64,000 bases of DNA from Pirellulales bacterium (GCA_028279215.1 JANQOF010000015.1:82762-146761), one strand, 5' to 3'. Positions 24,998-34,763 are shown, counted from the stretch's first letter. The notes: a model not told the origin generated them from the sequence alone. Numbers and translations: made by a program.

Positions 24998-26224
24998 TTA
25001 GCCGAAGTCGACGCCCTTGAGTCTTGCAATTTCCATCGCGTCTTTGTCGCCTCGACCGCTTAAACATACGACGATAACTTCATCATGCTTACGCTCCCGC
25101 GCCAATTCCATAGCTTTGGCTACCGCGTGCGACGTCTCGAGCGCGGGCATAATGCCTTCGTTGGCCGCCGTTGCGTCGAAGGCATCCATCGCTGTCATGT
25201 CCTGACAGCTTGTATAATTCACGCGCCCGGTCTCTTTCCAATAGCTGTGTTCTGGCCCGACGCCCGGATAGTCGAGGCCGGCGCTCATCGAGTGGACATC
25301 GCACGTTTGGCCGTCTTCGTCCTGCATCACATAGCTAAACGATCCATGCAACACTCCCGGCTTCCCGTACGTAAGCGGCGAAGCGTGGTCGCCAGGCTGA
25401 TCGCTACGGCCGCCGGCCTCGACGCCGACAAGCTCGACGTCGCCATGCTCGACGAATGGGTAGAACATGCCTGCCGCGTTCGAGCCACCGCCAACGCACG
25501 CCACCACCGTGTCGGGTAGCCTGCCAAGTCGCCCGCGACATTGCTCGATAGTTTCGCGGCCGATGACCGATTGAAAGTCGCGAACGATTTGCGGGAACGG
25601 ATGCGGTCCAACCACCGAGCCAAGGATATAGTGCGTGTCGCCAACCGATGCCATCCAGTCACGCATTGCTTCGTTGATCGCGTCGCGCAGAGTCCGCGAG
25701 CCGCTGGTTACCGGGCGCACTTCGGCACCGAGCAGCTTCATCGAGAACACATTGGGCTTCTGCCGACGGATATCTTCCTCGCCCATGTACACGATGCACG
25801 GCAAGCCAAAATGCGCGCACGCCGTCGCAGTGGCCACGCCATGCTGGCCAGCACCGGTTTCAGCAATCACACGGCCCTTACCCATCCGCAAAGTGAGCAG
25901 GCATTGGCCAATCGTGTTGTTGATCTTGTGGGCGCCGGTGTGGTTGACATCCTCACGCTTGAAGTAAATCTGTGCTCCGCCGCAGTGTTCGCTGAGCCGT
26001 CTGGCGTGATACAACGGCGACGGCCGGCCGACGAAGTCGCGCAAGAGCCGCGTCAACTCGGTTTGAAACTCGTCGTCGGCTTTCACCTTAGCGTATTCGT
26101 CGGCAAGCTGGTCGAGTGCCCGGATCAGTGTTTCCGGAACGTAACGGCCGCCAAACTGGCCAAAACGACCGGTGGCGTCAGGCACGCAAGGATTTGCGGC
26201 CATCTGGGTAGTCGTGGTGCTCAT
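24998..26224 (-). CDS. trpB: Tryptophan synthase beta subunit
   Basis: A 408-residue PLP enzyme that joins indole and serine to tryptophan. The start [18 protein letters not shown] lysine in [14 protein letters not shown], the phosphate-binding GGGSNAAGM loop and the C-terminal CLSGRGDKD are all as in TrpB1. It leads the trpB - small membrane gene - trpA group. The upstream 135 bases are shared with the divergent mutM gene. Confidence 0.97.
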   Translation of the reverse strand: MSTTTTQMAANPCVPDATGRFGQFGGRYVPETLIRALDQLADEYAKVKADDEFQTELTRLLRDFVGRPSPLYHARRLSEHCGGAQIYFKREDVNHTGAHKINNTIGQCLLTLRMGKGRVIAETGAGQHGVATATACAHFGLPCIVYMGEEDIRRQKPNVFSMKLLGAEVRPVTSGSRTLRDAINEAMRDWMASVGDTHYILGSVVGPHPFPQIVRDFQSVIGRETIEQCRGRLGRLPDTVVACVGGGSNAAGMFYPFVEHGDVELVGVEAGGRSDQPGDHASPLTYGKPGVLHGSFSYVMQDEDGQTCDVHSMSAGLDYPGVGPEHSYWKETGRVNYTSCQDMTAMDAFDATAANEGIMPALETSHAVAKAMELARERKHDEVIVVCLSGRGDKDAMEIARLKGVDFG

Positions 26225-26359
26225 ATACGTGTGTTCCTTTGCCTCTCAATTGTCGGTTGCCGCTAGCGTGGGTTCAAGGGAGCGGGGATTTATGAATTGC
26301 TCGGTCTCGGTGATGATTAGGCGTAAGTTGAGTCAGACAGAATCAATCAAGAATCCCCG

Positions 26360-27235
26360 ATGCCCGAACTTCCTGAGGTTGAAACGATGCGGCGTGGCTT
26401 GCTCCCCATTGTAGGGCGGCAAGTGACGGATGCCCAAAAGTTGCCTTGCCCACGCAAGCCTATTCGCATCGCGCCGCGAATTGACCATTTTCGCCGCCGC
26501 GTTGTCGGTCAAACCATCGAAGCGGTCGACCGCGTCGGCAAGCGGGTGGCGGTGGTGCTGTCGAGTGGGGAGCGCATGGTCATCGAGCCGCGGATGACGG
26601 GGCTGGTGCTGCTCGCCGATCCGCCCGACCCTCTGTATCTTCGCATGCGGCTGGATCTCTCTGGCGGTAAGCCGGGCGCGTTTTACTACTGGGACCGGCG
26701 CGGGTTGGGAAGTGTTCGCTTGTTTTCCAATCAGCAGTTCGAAGCGGAATTCGGTCCGCCAAAACTGGGCCCCGATGCGCTTGTGATAACTGCCGACGAC
26801 TACCGCTCGAGATTGGGTCGCAGCAAGCGGGCGATTAAGGTGGCTCTGTTGGATCAATCGGTGGTAGCAGGAATCGGCAATCTGTACGCGGCCGAATTGT
26901 TGCATGTGGCGGCCATTCATCCTGCCAAACGATGCGATCGACTGACGCGCGCTCAGTGGCAGCGACTTTCGGAAGCCGCCACCACAGTGCTGGAAGAAGC
27001 CATACACTACGAAGGTTCGACGCTCGGCGACGGAACCTATCGCAACGCCCTGAACCAAAACGGCAGCTACCAAAACATGCATCGAGTCTACGGCCGCGCC
27101 GGCGAGCCATGCCCTCGCTGTGGGATGGCGATTGTACGAATTGTCCAAGCTCAACGCTCGACGTTTTTCTGTCGGCAATGTCAACCAAGCGGACGAACAA
27201 CGGCGCGCCGTATGAATTTCACTAACCATGATTGA
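26360..27235 (+). CDS. mutM: Formamidopyrimidine-DNA glycosylase
   Basis: A 291-residue Fpg enzyme that removes 8-oxoguanine and cuts the DNA. It begins M-PELPEVETMRRGL, so Pro2 and Glu3, the catalytic residues, follow removal of Met. The helix-two-turn-helix VVAGIGNLYAAELL and the C-terminal zinc finger (CPRCG and CRQC, around residues 254-277) are intact. The GRAGEPC segment before the finger is standard. Lone gene, divergent from trpB. Confidence 0.95.
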   Translation: MPELPEVETMRRGLLPIVGRQVTDAQKLPCPRKPIRIAPRIDHFRRRVVGQTIEAVDRVGKRVAVVLSSGERMVIEPRMTGLVLLADPPDPLYLRMRLDLSGGKPGAFYYWDRRGLGSVRLFSNQQFEAEFGPPKLGPDALVITADDYRSRLGRSKRAIKVALLDQSVVAGIGNLYAAELLHVAAIHPAKRCDRLTRAQWQRLSEAATTVLEEAIHYEGSTLGDGTYRNALNQNGSYQNMHRVYGRAGEPCPRCGMAIVRIVQAQRSTFFCRQCQPSGRTTARRMNFTNHD

Positions 27236-27274
27236 GCCGACAGGATCTCACTCGTTCGAGTAGGGCTAAATTGT

Positions 27275-27304
27275 TTGCAGTCTGCAGCAAGACTGCGGTA
27301 CAAT
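27275..27304 (+). promoter_or_regulatory. Possible sigma70 promoter for the DUF3500 gene
   Basis: TTGCAG (27275-27280) and TACAAT (27299-27304) are separated by 18 bases; the -10 matches in five of six positions, the -35 in four. An imperfect hairpin AGTCT/AGACT sits in the spacer. The ATG is 40 bases on. Confidence 0.4.
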
Positions 27305-27343
27305 GCCGTACGTCCCGCCGTATCCTTTCTTCAGGAGCCGAAT

Positions 27344-28372
27344 ATGTCGATGTACGAGTCCGCGAATCGTCGCGATTTTTTGAAGCACACGGGAGTTGTT
27401 GCGGCGGGTGTTGGTTTGTCGGCGGCCCTGCCCAATGTGCGGGTTCTCGGCACTGAGCAACCCGCGCCTACCTCGACACCCGAGTCGTTGACCAAGGTGC
27501 TGTACGACTCGCTCTCGCCCAAACAGCGCGAGGCAACTTGCTTTGCGTGGGACCACGAAGACGGACGTGGTTTGCTGCGAACGCATGTATCGGCCAACTG
27601 GGACATCACCGATCATTTCTTGTCCAGCGACTTCTACACTAACGAGCAACGAGAGATCGTTCGGCATATCCTCGAAGGCATCATTCAGCCGGAGTGGCAC
27701 GATAGGATTTACAAGCAGTTGCGTGACGACTCGGGTGGATTCGGTAAGCAAAACAGCTTTGCAATCTTCGGCGAGCCAGGTTCCGACCAATGCGAATTCG
27801 TGCTCACTGGCCGGCACATGACGCTGAGGGCCGACGGGAACACGACGCCACACGTGGCGTTTGGTGGGCCGATCTTTTATGGCCACGCCGCCCAAGGATT
27901 CAACGAAAAACCCGATCATCCTGGCAATGTGTTCTGGCCGCAGGCCCAAATGGCCAACAATCTGTATCAGATGCTTGACGGCGAGCAGCAGCAGGCGGCC
28001 TTGGTTCGTAAGCCAGACATGCCTGGGGAAGACGACGTCTACTTCGAAGGTGCCGAAGGCGAGTTCCAGGGTATTCCGATAGGGCAGCTTTCGAGCGATC
28101 AACAAGAGCATATGCAAGCGGTGCTTAAGAAGCTCATCGAACCGTACCGACAATCGGACCAAGACGAAGTGGTAGCCTGTCTCGATCAACATGGCGGACT
28201 CGAAGCATGCCATTTGGCGTTCTACCAGGAAGACGATATCGGGAACGACGGTGTTTGGGACAATTGGCGGCTGGAAGGCCCCGCATTTGTGTGGCACTTC
28301 CGCGGTGCGCCACACGTTCACTGCTGGGTGAACGTGGCCGATAGCCCTGACGTTGAGCTCAACGCTGGGTAG
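27344..28372 (+). CDS. Tat-exported DUF3500 protein
   Basis: A 342-residue protein with an N-terminal twin-arginine signal (NRRDFLK at residues 8-14, then a hydrophobic stretch VVAAGVGLSAALP). The mature part matches DUF3500: SLSPKQREATCFAW, the GEPGSDQCEFVLTGRHMTLR segment and GHAAQGFNEKPDHPGNVFW. The family's function is unknown. ATG 27344 has a CAGGAG site 6 bases upstream and places the RR motif correctly. Export by Tat suggests it folds, perhaps with a cofactor, before crossing the membrane. Confidence 0.88.
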   Translation: MSMYESANRRDFLKHTGVVAAGVGLSAALPNVRVLGTEQPAPTSTPESLTKVLYDSLSPKQREATCFAWDHEDGRGLLRTHVSANWDITDHFLSSDFYTNEQREIVRHILEGIIQPEWHDRIYKQLRDDSGGFGKQNSFAIFGEPGSDQCEFVLTGRHMTLRADGNTTPHVAFGGPIFYGHAAQGFNEKPDHPGNVFWPQAQMANNLYQMLDGEQQQAALVRKPDMPGEDDVYFEGAEGEFQGIPIGQLSSDQQEHMQAVLKKLIEPYRQSDQDEVVACLDQHGGLEACHLAFYQEDDIGNDGVWDNWRLEGPAFVWHFRGAPHVHCWVNVADSPDVELNAG

Positions 28373-28380
28373 TCGTTCGA

Positions 28381-29073
28381 TTACTGCTCAACGACTAGCT
28401 CTACTACGCCGGGCGGGATGCCAATCCCAACGACGTGTACCTCGCCAAAGTAAGCCTTCGCTGCTGGTTGCTCGTAGCCAACCTTCGTGGTTACAAACGT
28501 CGCCGTCACGTTTGCGCGCACCGTCGTGGGAGCTGCCTGGCCGGTGTCGCAATCGAGTCCACTGGGCACGTCCACCGCGAATCGCCTTGCCGACTCTGCA
28601 TTCATCCAGTCGATGATCGTATCATAAGGTGGCCGCGGCGCGCCCGTTGCCCCGGTGCCTAGCAAGCAATCGACTAGCCAGTCACAACCATCCGCCGCAT
28701 AGTCCAACGCATCGGGCAGTGCGGCCGCCCCTCCTTCTCCAGCTAGCTCGACGATGCGAGCGCCAGCCAGCCGCAAGATTCGAAAGTTCACCGCTGCGTC
28801 GCCGGTCAGTTCATGTGCCGGCGGCACTAGCAGCACGCGAGCCTCGTAGCCGCGGATCCACATATGGCGGGCGATGACGAAGCCATCGCCTCCGTTATTG
28901 CCCTTACCACATATGATTGCGACCGGTCCGGCAACGCCAAGCTGTTCGAGCAAGTCGACGCAGCCGCGGCCGGCATTCTCCATCAGTACTAAACTGCTCA
29001 TGCCGTATTTCTCAGTGGCAACTCGGTCGATCTGTCGTGCCTGTTCGCGAGTGAGTGCTCGTTGTTCTGCCAT
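28381..29073 (-). CDS. nnrE: NAD(P)H-hydrate epimerase
   Basis: A 230-residue YjeF-N/AIBP-type protein that interconverts R and S forms of hydrated NAD(P)H. Conserved ENAGRGCVDLL, CGKGNNGGDGFVIARHM and VDVPSGLDCDTG segments carry the substrate and K+-binding residues. In most bacteria it is fused to the dehydratase; here the two are separate and divergent, with the dehydratase starting 85 bases away on the other strand. Confidence 0.93.
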   Translation of the reverse strand: MAEQRALTREQARQIDRVATEKYGMSSLVLMENAGRGCVDLLEQLGVAGPVAIICGKGNNGGDGFVIARHMWIRGYEARVLLVPPAHELTGDAAVNFRILRLAGARIVELAGEGGAAALPDALDYAADGCDWLVDCLLGTGATGAPRPPYDTIIDWMNAESARRFAVDVPSGLDCDTGQAAPTTVRANVTATFVTTKVGYEQPAAKAYFGEVHVVGIGIPPGVVELVVEQ

Positions 29074-29157
29074 AATGCTGTTATCGTCTCCCGTGATACG
29101 CGCTGCAACCGGATGGCGGCGGTGGGTTAGACGAGTGAACGTGGTAAACTGATCAGA

Positions 29158-30024
29158 ATGAAGGACCTATCCGACCAACCGCTGCCGCAGCTTGCTCCGC
29201 GTGACCGCAATGGCCACAAGGGGAGCTACGGCCGCGTGTTGCTCGTTGGCGGATCGCGTGGGATGGCTGGTTCCATTTCGCTCTCTGGGCTCGCAGCACT
29301 CCGCAGCGGTGCCGGGCTCGTCACCATCGCGACTCCGCGTTGCATTCAGGCGACGGTGGCTGGCTTTACTTCCGCCTACATGACGGTTGGCCTTGCAGAC
29401 AACGACGAAACATTCGACGCCGTAGCCATTGATCCGCTCATTGAACTTGCCTCTCGGGCCGACGTGGTAGCCATGGGCCCAGGCATGGGCCGTGGGTCCA
29501 CGGTGATTGGCATCGTCGAGCGAATGTACTCCTCAGTTACTAAGCCGATGGTAGTCGACGCCGACGGGCTCAATGCGCTCGCGGAACTCGACGACGCTCT
29601 CGCGTCTCCAGGCGGGCCTCGCATCCTCACTCCGCATCCAGGTGAGTTCGCGCGGCTTGCTGGACACAAAGTGGATACGGACCCAGCTTCTCGTGCACAG
29701 GCCGCTATTGATTTAGCAATGCGCGATCGGTCGAAGCGAACGGTAGTCGTACTCAAGGGGGCGGACACCGTGGTTGCAGATGGTGGGCAATTCGCCTTCA
29801 ACACCACGGGCAATCCTGGAATGGGCACCGGAGGATCAGGCGACGTGCTAACTGGCATCGTTGCGGCGCTTGTTGCGCAGGGGCTTCCGCCATGGCAAGC
29901 AGCCCGGCTAGCCGGGCATGTGCATGGTGCCGCTGGCGATTTGGCTGCCGAGCAGTTAGGCGAGGTCTCGTTAATTGCTACCGATCTCATTGATTACCTG
30001 CCGCAGGCTTTCCGCATAGCATAA
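29158..30024 (+). CDS. nnrD: ADP-dependent NAD(P)H-hydrate dehydratase
   Basis: A 288-residue ribokinase-like (YjeF-C) enzyme that restores NAD(P)H from its S-hydrate using ADP or ATP. Typical motifs: HKGSYGRVLLVGGSRGMAGS, ILTPHPGEFARL, and GNPGMGTGGSGDVLTGIVAAL near the C-terminus with the catalytic Asp. Complete length for the stand-alone form. It shares a short divergent spacer with nnrE, so the pair is probably co-regulated. Confidence 0.94.
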   Translation: MKDLSDQPLPQLAPRDRNGHKGSYGRVLLVGGSRGMAGSISLSGLAALRSGAGLVTIATPRCIQATVAGFTSAYMTVGLADNDETFDAVAIDPLIELASRADVVAMGPGMGRGSTVIGIVERMYSSVTKPMVVDADGLNALAELDDALASPGGPRILTPHPGEFARLAGHKVDTDPASRAQAAIDLAMRDRSKRTVVVLKGADTVVADGGQFAFNTTGNPGMGTGGSGDVLTGIVAALVAQGLPPWQAARLAGHVHGAAGDLAAEQLGEVSLIATDLIDYLPQAFRIA

Positions 30025-30064
30025 TCCCGCGTTGACCTAATCTCCGGGGCGTTCGATACTAAGG

Positions 30065-31054
30065 GTGTCTGATCCACGCCACCGAGCCTCGCCTGTGCAC
30101 GTCATCCGCCATGTTCACGATCTGCCGCCCATTGCCCGTGGGGGGGCGGTCGCGATTGGCAACTTCGATGGAGTTCATAAAGGCCACGCCCGCATCGTCG
30201 AGCGATTGATCGAGCGGGCGGAGGACGTCGGCGGACAAGCGGCTGTGTTTACTTTCGACCCGCACCCCGCGCGGTTGTTGCGCCCGGAAGCTTGTCCTCC
30301 GCCGCTCACGTGGACCGAGCGCAAGGCGGAGCTGCTCGCCGACCTGGGCATCGATTGGGTGATTGCGTACCCTACGGACATGGGGCTGTTGTCGCTTTCG
30401 CCTCGCGAGTTCTTCAAGCGGGTCATCGTCGAGGTACTCGACGCCCGAGCCGTTGTCGAGGGCCCAAATTTCTTCTTCGGCAAGAATCGTGCAGGCAACG
30501 TCGAAACGCTGGCCGAGTTTGCTGCCGAAGCGAACATCACGCTGGATGTGGTGCAGCCGCTGGAGGTGGATGGATCGATCATCAGTAGCTCACGCGTCCG
30601 CGACTTGGTGAGCCTCGGGCGCGTGAGCGAGGCCCAACAGTGGCTTACCTCGCCGTATCGCATTCGTGGGCTCGTGACTCACGGAGCTGGCCGCGGCGCC
30701 GAGCTTGGTTTTCCCACAGCGAATCTCGAAGGCATCGACACGCTGCTGCCGGCGCACGGCGTGTACGCGGCATTAGGTTGGGTGGCGGGGCGGCCCACAC
30801 CGGCGGCCTTGAATCTGGGCGCCAATCCCACCTTTGGCGACATGGCCACGAAAGTCGAAGTGCATCTGATAGGTTCCGATCAAACGTTGTACGGCCAAAT
30901 TCTCGAAGTCGATTTTCTTGACCGCTTGCGTGACATACGCAGCTTCGCTTCGGTCGATGAGTTAACCAGGCAACTGCACACCGACGTGGCGAGCGCCCAA
31001 CAAATTGCCGAAGACCACTTGGCCGCCTGGGGCCGAACCGTGGGGAGGTCGTAA
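30065..31054 (+). CDS. ribF: Bifunctional riboflavin kinase/FAD synthetase
   Basis: A 329-residue enzyme making FMN from riboflavin and then FAD. The N-terminal adenylyltransferase carries GNFDGVHKGH and TFDPHPARLL; the C-terminal flavokinase has GAGRGAELGFPTANLE and NLGANPTFG. The frame begins at a GTG (30065); a later GTG (30095) would remove ten residues and is also possible. The stop overlaps the next start (TAATG), so translation of the two is coupled. Confidence 0.95.
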   Translation: MSDPRHRASPVHVIRHVHDLPPIARGGAVAIGNFDGVHKGHARIVERLIERAEDVGGQAAVFTFDPHPARLLRPEACPPPLTWTERKAELLADLGIDWVIAYPTDMGLLSLSPREFFKRVIVEVLDARAVVEGPNFFFGKNRAGNVETLAEFAAEANITLDVVQPLEVDGSIISSSRVRDLVSLGRVSEAQQWLTSPYRIRGLVTHGAGRGAELGFPTANLEGIDTLLPAHGVYAALGWVAGRPTPAALNLGANPTFGDMATKVEVHLIGSDQTLYGQILEVDFLDRLRDIRSFASVDELTRQLHTDVASAQQIAEDHLAAWGRTVGRS

Positions 31055-32043
31055 TGGCGATTGCATGGCGCCCGTTGGTCGACATAGTGAGCGAGCATCA
31101 GTCGTTTGTGCTTACGACGCACATGCGCCCCGATTGCGACGCACTCGGCAGCGAAATGGCTATGGCTGCGGCGCTCGAATCGCTTGGCAAATCGGTGCGC
31201 ATCGTCAATGCCGATGCCGTGCCGCCGCACATCGCTTTCATGGATCCGTCGGGCCGCATTCAGGTGCTTGGTCAGCACATCCAGCCCGCGGACCTACTCG
31301 CTGGTGTCGACGTGATTATGGTGCTCGACACGAGCGCGTGGCAGCAGATCGGTCCCATGGGCGACGTGCTCCGCGAGTCGGACGCGGTAAAGGTAGTGAT
31401 CGATCACCACGTAAGCGGCGACGACCTGGGTGCTCAAGTGTTCAAAGACGATTCGGCCGAAGCGAATGGCCGCCTGGTGCTCGAAGCGATCGAGGCGCTC
31501 GGCGTCGCGATCAGCGAAGAGATGGCAAACGCCCTGTTCGCCGCGATCGCGACCGACACGGGGTGGTTTCGTTTTCCATCGGTGGGCGCGGTGACCTACG
31601 CCGCCGTCGAAAAACTGGTGGCGGCCGGCGCGTCGCCGTCGCGTATGTTCAACGCATTGTACGAACAAAACACGCTGGCGCGCGTGCAATTGCACGGACG
31701 GATACTGCAAAGTATCGAAGTCGAATGCGATGGCCAACTCGCGCACGCCGGCGCGTCGCGCGACGACTTTGCGGCTACCGGCGCCGAACCCAACGACACA
31801 GAGGATGTGGTCAATCGACTGTTGGGAATCGCCGGCGTGGAGGTGGCTGGCTTGTTCGTCGAGCTTCAGTCGAAACTCACTAAGATAAGCCTCCGAAGTC
31901 GCGGCGACGTCGACGTCCGGGCGATCGCCGAGCTGCACGGCGGCGGCGGACATCGAGCTGCAGCGGGGCTGCGAATCGCCAAACCGCTCGCTGAAGCACG
32001 CCAAGAAATCGTTTCGACATTGACTGAAACACTCAAAAAATGA
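31054..32043 (+). CDS. nrnA: DHH-family phosphoesterase (NrnA-like nanoRNase/pAp phosphatase)
   Basis: A 329-residue DHH-DHHA1 protein that degrades very short RNAs and/or pAp. THMRPDCDALGSE (around 22-34) holds the first metal site, VLDTSA the second, VIDHH the DHH motif, and GGGGHRAAAGLRI is the DHHA1 substrate loop. All metal ligands appear present. It follows ribF with overlapping stop/start and is ended by the terminator at 32113. Confidence 0.92.
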   Translation: MAIAWRPLVDIVSEHQSFVLTTHMRPDCDALGSEMAMAAALESLGKSVRIVNADAVPPHIAFMDPSGRIQVLGQHIQPADLLAGVDVIMVLDTSAWQQIGPMGDVLRESDAVKVVIDHHVSGDDLGAQVFKDDSAEANGRLVLEAIEALGVAISEEMANALFAAIATDTGWFRFPSVGAVTYAAVEKLVAAGASPSRMFNALYEQNTLARVQLHGRILQSIEVECDGQLAHAGASRDDFAATGAEPNDTEDVVNRLLGIAGVEVAGLFVELQSKLTKISLRSRGDVDVRAIAELHGGGGHRAAAGLRIAKPLAEARQEIVSTLTETLKK

Positions 32044-32106
32044 GGGTTTCAAAGTGAAGAATGTCCTGCTTAATGCACTAGAATGGGGGAAACGAGCCCT
32101 CACCCC

Positions 32107-32173
32107 GTGTGCCACTGGCTCCGCCAGTGTTTTTTAGTTTCAATTCTATGCACTGGCAGAGCCAGTGGCACAC
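32107..32173. repeat. Long inverted repeat with self-complementary arms
   Basis: Left arm 32107-32129 and right arm 32151-32173 are complementary over 23 bases with one mismatch, separated by 21 bases including a T run. Each arm is itself a 7-bp hairpin (CACTGGC/GCCAGTG). It looks like a dispersed palindromic element. Confidence 0.7.
32113..32135 (+). terminator. Rho-independent terminator of ribF-nrnA
   Basis: Stem CACTGGC/GCCAGTG with loop TCC, then six T. It is the left arm of the inverted repeat at 32107-32173, 70 bases after the nrnA stop. Confidence 0.75.
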
Positions 32174-32194
32174 CACAGCCATCGATTGAAAACC

Positions 32195-32755
32195 ATGAGC
32201 CAAACCCAACACTCTAGCGAAGACCTTCCCCGCCGTTCGTTCGCCGCCAAATGCCTGGCAGCATTTTTGGGGATCGTAGCGGTCGGCGTACCCACGTGGT
32301 CAGGACTCGCCGTGCTGTTCGACCCGCTCCGCAATAAGAAAAATGGCGACGGCAATTGGATTCGAATCGCCTCGCTCAGCCAGATACCTCCCGACGGCAA
32401 GCCCCACGTGTTTTCGGTGATCATTCCCGAGCCGCGCGACAAATGGAATCTGTACGATCCGCAACCAGAGAAACCTGTGTTTCTGGTGCGCGACGGTGAA
32501 GATGCAGATCTGGTGGCGCTTAGTTCCGTCTGTCCGCACCTGGGTTGCAAGGTGAGTTACAAGCCGACGACAGAGGAACTTATTTGCCCCTGCCATAACG
32601 CACTGTTCGACAAGAGAGGTAAGCAAACGGAGGGGTCCACGGTCAGTCCGCGCGATCTCGATCCATTGGAGGTCGAAGTCGATCAAGTGACCGGCGACGT
32701 GATGATCAATTACAAACGCTTCAAAGGTGGCATCGCCGAACGCGTCGAGGTGTAG
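32195..32755 (+). CDS. Rieske iron-sulfur protein of a cytochrome bc complex
   Basis: A 186-residue Rieske protein. RRSFAAKCLAAFLGIVAVGVP near the N-terminus is a membrane anchor with a twin-arginine-like start. The cluster motifs are CPHLGC (Cys113, His115, Cys118) and CPCH (Cys131, Cys133, His134), binding the 2Fe-2S cluster and closing a disulfide. It accepts electrons from quinol and passes them to cytochrome c. ATG 32195 is selected because the upstream codons fall within the repeat. The cytochrome b/c gene follows after 91 bases. Confidence 0.93.
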   Translation: MSQTQHSSEDLPRRSFAAKCLAAFLGIVAVGVPTWSGLAVLFDPLRNKKNGDGNWIRIASLSQIPPDGKPHVFSVIIPEPRDKWNLYDPQPEKPVFLVRDGEDADLVALSSVCPHLGCKVSYKPTTEELICPCHNALFDKRGKQTEGSTVSPRDLDPLEVEVDQVTGDVMINYKRFKGGIAERVEV

Positions 32756-32846
32756 CACGACAATATGAGTCTTTCCGCAATGCGAACTGCCAAGACACCG
32801 GGGTCTCGCACTTTCTTTCGGTGTTGACTTTGCAGATAATGCGAAC

Positions 32847-34763
32847 ATGAATCGATTAGCTGATTGGCTCGACGATCGTACTGGGTTCCGCCGGGCGGTT
32901 CACGTGGTGTTCTTCAAGCGCATACCGGGCGGAGCCCGCTGGCGCTATGTCTGGGGCACGGCTCTGTTATTCGCCGTGGTGGTGCAGTTCATCACGGGGA
33001 TCTTTCTGTGGATGCACTACAGCCCCAGCACGCAAACAGCTTGGGAAAGCGTCTACTATATCGAACACCAAATGGAGGGCGGTTCGCTGCTCCGCGGCAT
33101 TCATCACTACATGTCGTCGGCTGTGATGATTCTCATGGCGATCCACCTGTTGCAAGTGGTGATCTACGGCGCGTATCGCGCGCCGCGCGAGGTGAACTAC
33201 TGGATCGGGCTGGCGATGATGCTTGTGTTGTTCGGACTAGGACAAACAGGTTACTTGTTGCCGTGGGACCAACGCGGTTATCAAGCGACCAAGGTGGCCA
33301 CCACGATTGCCGGCGTCTCGCCTGGCATTGGCGACCAGGCAAAGGCCGTGGCCCTCGGGGGCGACGACTTCGGCCATCACACGCTCACTAGGTTTCTTGC
33401 GCTGCACGCCGGCGTGTTGCCCGGCATACTGATTCTGCTTCTTGTGCTGCACGCCGCGATTGGCCGCCGCCACGGGTACACACCGCCCGACGATGCCGAT
33501 ACGCCCGACGGAGTGTATTGGCCCGATCAAGCGATCCGCGACGGCATCGCGTGTCTGGCGGTGCTTGGAACGGTACTGGCGGTGTGGGCGTGGCGGCCCG
33601 CGGAGCTTGGCCCGCCGGCCGATGGCACCGTCGAGTTCAACACCGCCCGGCCCGAGTGGTACTTCCGCTTCTTGTTTCAAATGCTGAAGTACTTCGAGGG
33701 CGAATCGGGCATGTTCGTTGCCGCGCAGCTCATTCCTGGCGCTGTGCTTGCCGTGCTTGTGCTCATGCCGTTCATCGGTCGCTGGCAACTGGGCCAGCGC
33801 TTCAACGTATTGTTCATATTTGCGGCGCTTGCTGGCATCGTGATCCTTTCGTTCATCTCGTTCAACGAAGACTACAACCAAACGACCGAGAAATCTCAGC
33901 ACTACCTGCACGACCTCGCGCTGGCGAATGCCGAAGCCGAGCGGGCTCTCGAACTCGCGAAGATTGGTATACCCGCCACCGGTGCTCGCGAGCAAACACG
34001 CAGCGACCCCATGATTGCCGGCCGACGATTGTACAAGCAGCACTGCGCCTCGTGCCATAGTCATCACGATCCCGATCTTGAGGACCCCCACGCCGGCTCG
34101 CCGCTGCTTACGGTGGTGAGTGAAGAGCCATCGGCCGCTAACCTCTACGGCTTCGGCAGCCGACGATGGATGGAGGGCATGCTTAACGCCGAACAAATCG
34201 CCGGGCCCGACTACTTTGGTCACACCATCTTTGCCGACGGCGAGATGGTCGACTGGGTGAACACCACGATCCAAGACGAAACGGAGGAACTTCCTGACGA
34301 TGAGAAGAACGCATTCAGCTTCAAGGTCAAGGCAGCCGCCTGGGCCATCTCGTCGCTCGCCGAGCTTCCGTACCAGGCCGAAGCCGATGCCCGCGACCAA
34401 GCGCAACTTGAGCAAGGCATGGAGATCGTGATCAACGAACTTTCTTGCATCGACTGTCATACGCTCGGCGAGGAAGAAGTCGGCGCCGGACCCGACCTCA
34501 CCGGTTATGCGTCCGAGGAGTGGCTTACCGAGTTCATTCGCAACCCACAAACCGAGCGGTTCTACTACTCCGAAGACAACTATGACGAAGTCGACAAGCT
34601 CATGCCTGGCTTCGCTACGCACGTGGACGACCCCAAACTCAACAAGCTGACCGACAAAGAAATCTCCCTGATCGTCCGCTGGATGCGCCGCGACTGGCCA
34701 ACCATGGAGCCGAATGAGTCAGCATCGGGCGACGATGAGCCAAACGCATCGGACGCCGAATAG
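32847..34763 (+). CDS. Cytochrome b fused to di-heme cytochrome c
   Basis: A 638-residue quinol-oxidising subunit. The N-terminal part (about 1-340) is a full cytochrome b with eight or so helices: heme His in HHYMSSAVMILMAIHLL and HTLTRFLALHAGVLPGI/VLHAAIG, the GYLLPWDQRGY turn and the quinol-site PEWY motif. After a helical linker come two c-type heme sites, CASCH (400-404) and CIDCH (534-538), with a candidate Met ligand in KLMPGFATH. So b and c subunits are one polypeptide. With the Rieske protein this gives a complete bc complex in two genes. An acidic tail ends the protein. Confidence 0.93.
   Translation: MNRLADWLDDRTGFRRAVHVVFFKRIPGGARWRYVWGTALLFAVVVQFITGIFLWMHYSPSTQTAWESVYYIEHQMEGGSLLRGIHHYMSSAVMILMAIHLLQVVIYGAYRAPREVNYWIGLAMMLVLFGLGQTGYLLPWDQRGYQATKVATTIAGVSPGIGDQAKAVALGGDDFGHHTLTRFLALHAGVLPGILILLLVLHAAIGRRHGYTPPDDADTPDGVYWPDQAIRDGIACLAVLGTVLAVWAWRPAELGPPADGTVEFNTARPEWYFRFLFQMLKYFEGESGMFVAAQLIPGAVLAVLVLMPFIGRWQLGQRFNVLFIFAALAGIVILSFISFNEDYNQTTEKSQHYLHDLALANAEAERALELAKIGIPATGAREQTRSDPMIAGRRLYKQHCASCHSHHDPDLEDPHAGSPLLTVVSEEPSAANLYGFGSRRWMEGMLNAEQIAGPDYFGHTIFADGEMVDWVNTTIQDETEELPDDEKNAFSFKVKAAAWAISSLAELPYQAEADARDQAQLEQGMEIVINELSCIDCHTLGEEEVGAGPDLTGYASEEWLTEFIRNPQTERFYYSEDNYDEVDKLMPGFATHVDDPKLNKLTDKEISLIVRWMRRDWPTMEPNESASGDDEPNASDAE

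Noticed and set aside
23864..26224. trpA/trpB considered as part of a larger trp operon
   Set aside because: No other trp genes are nearby; only the two plus a small membrane frame.
27266..28321. 351-codon frame opposite the DUF3500 gene
   Set aside because: No signal, no family motif, and the plus-strand gene has an RBS and Tat signal.
33237..34622. Open frame of 461 codons opposite the cytochrome b/c gene
   Set aside because: It mirrors a strongly supported gene with conserved heme motifs; it has no family features.
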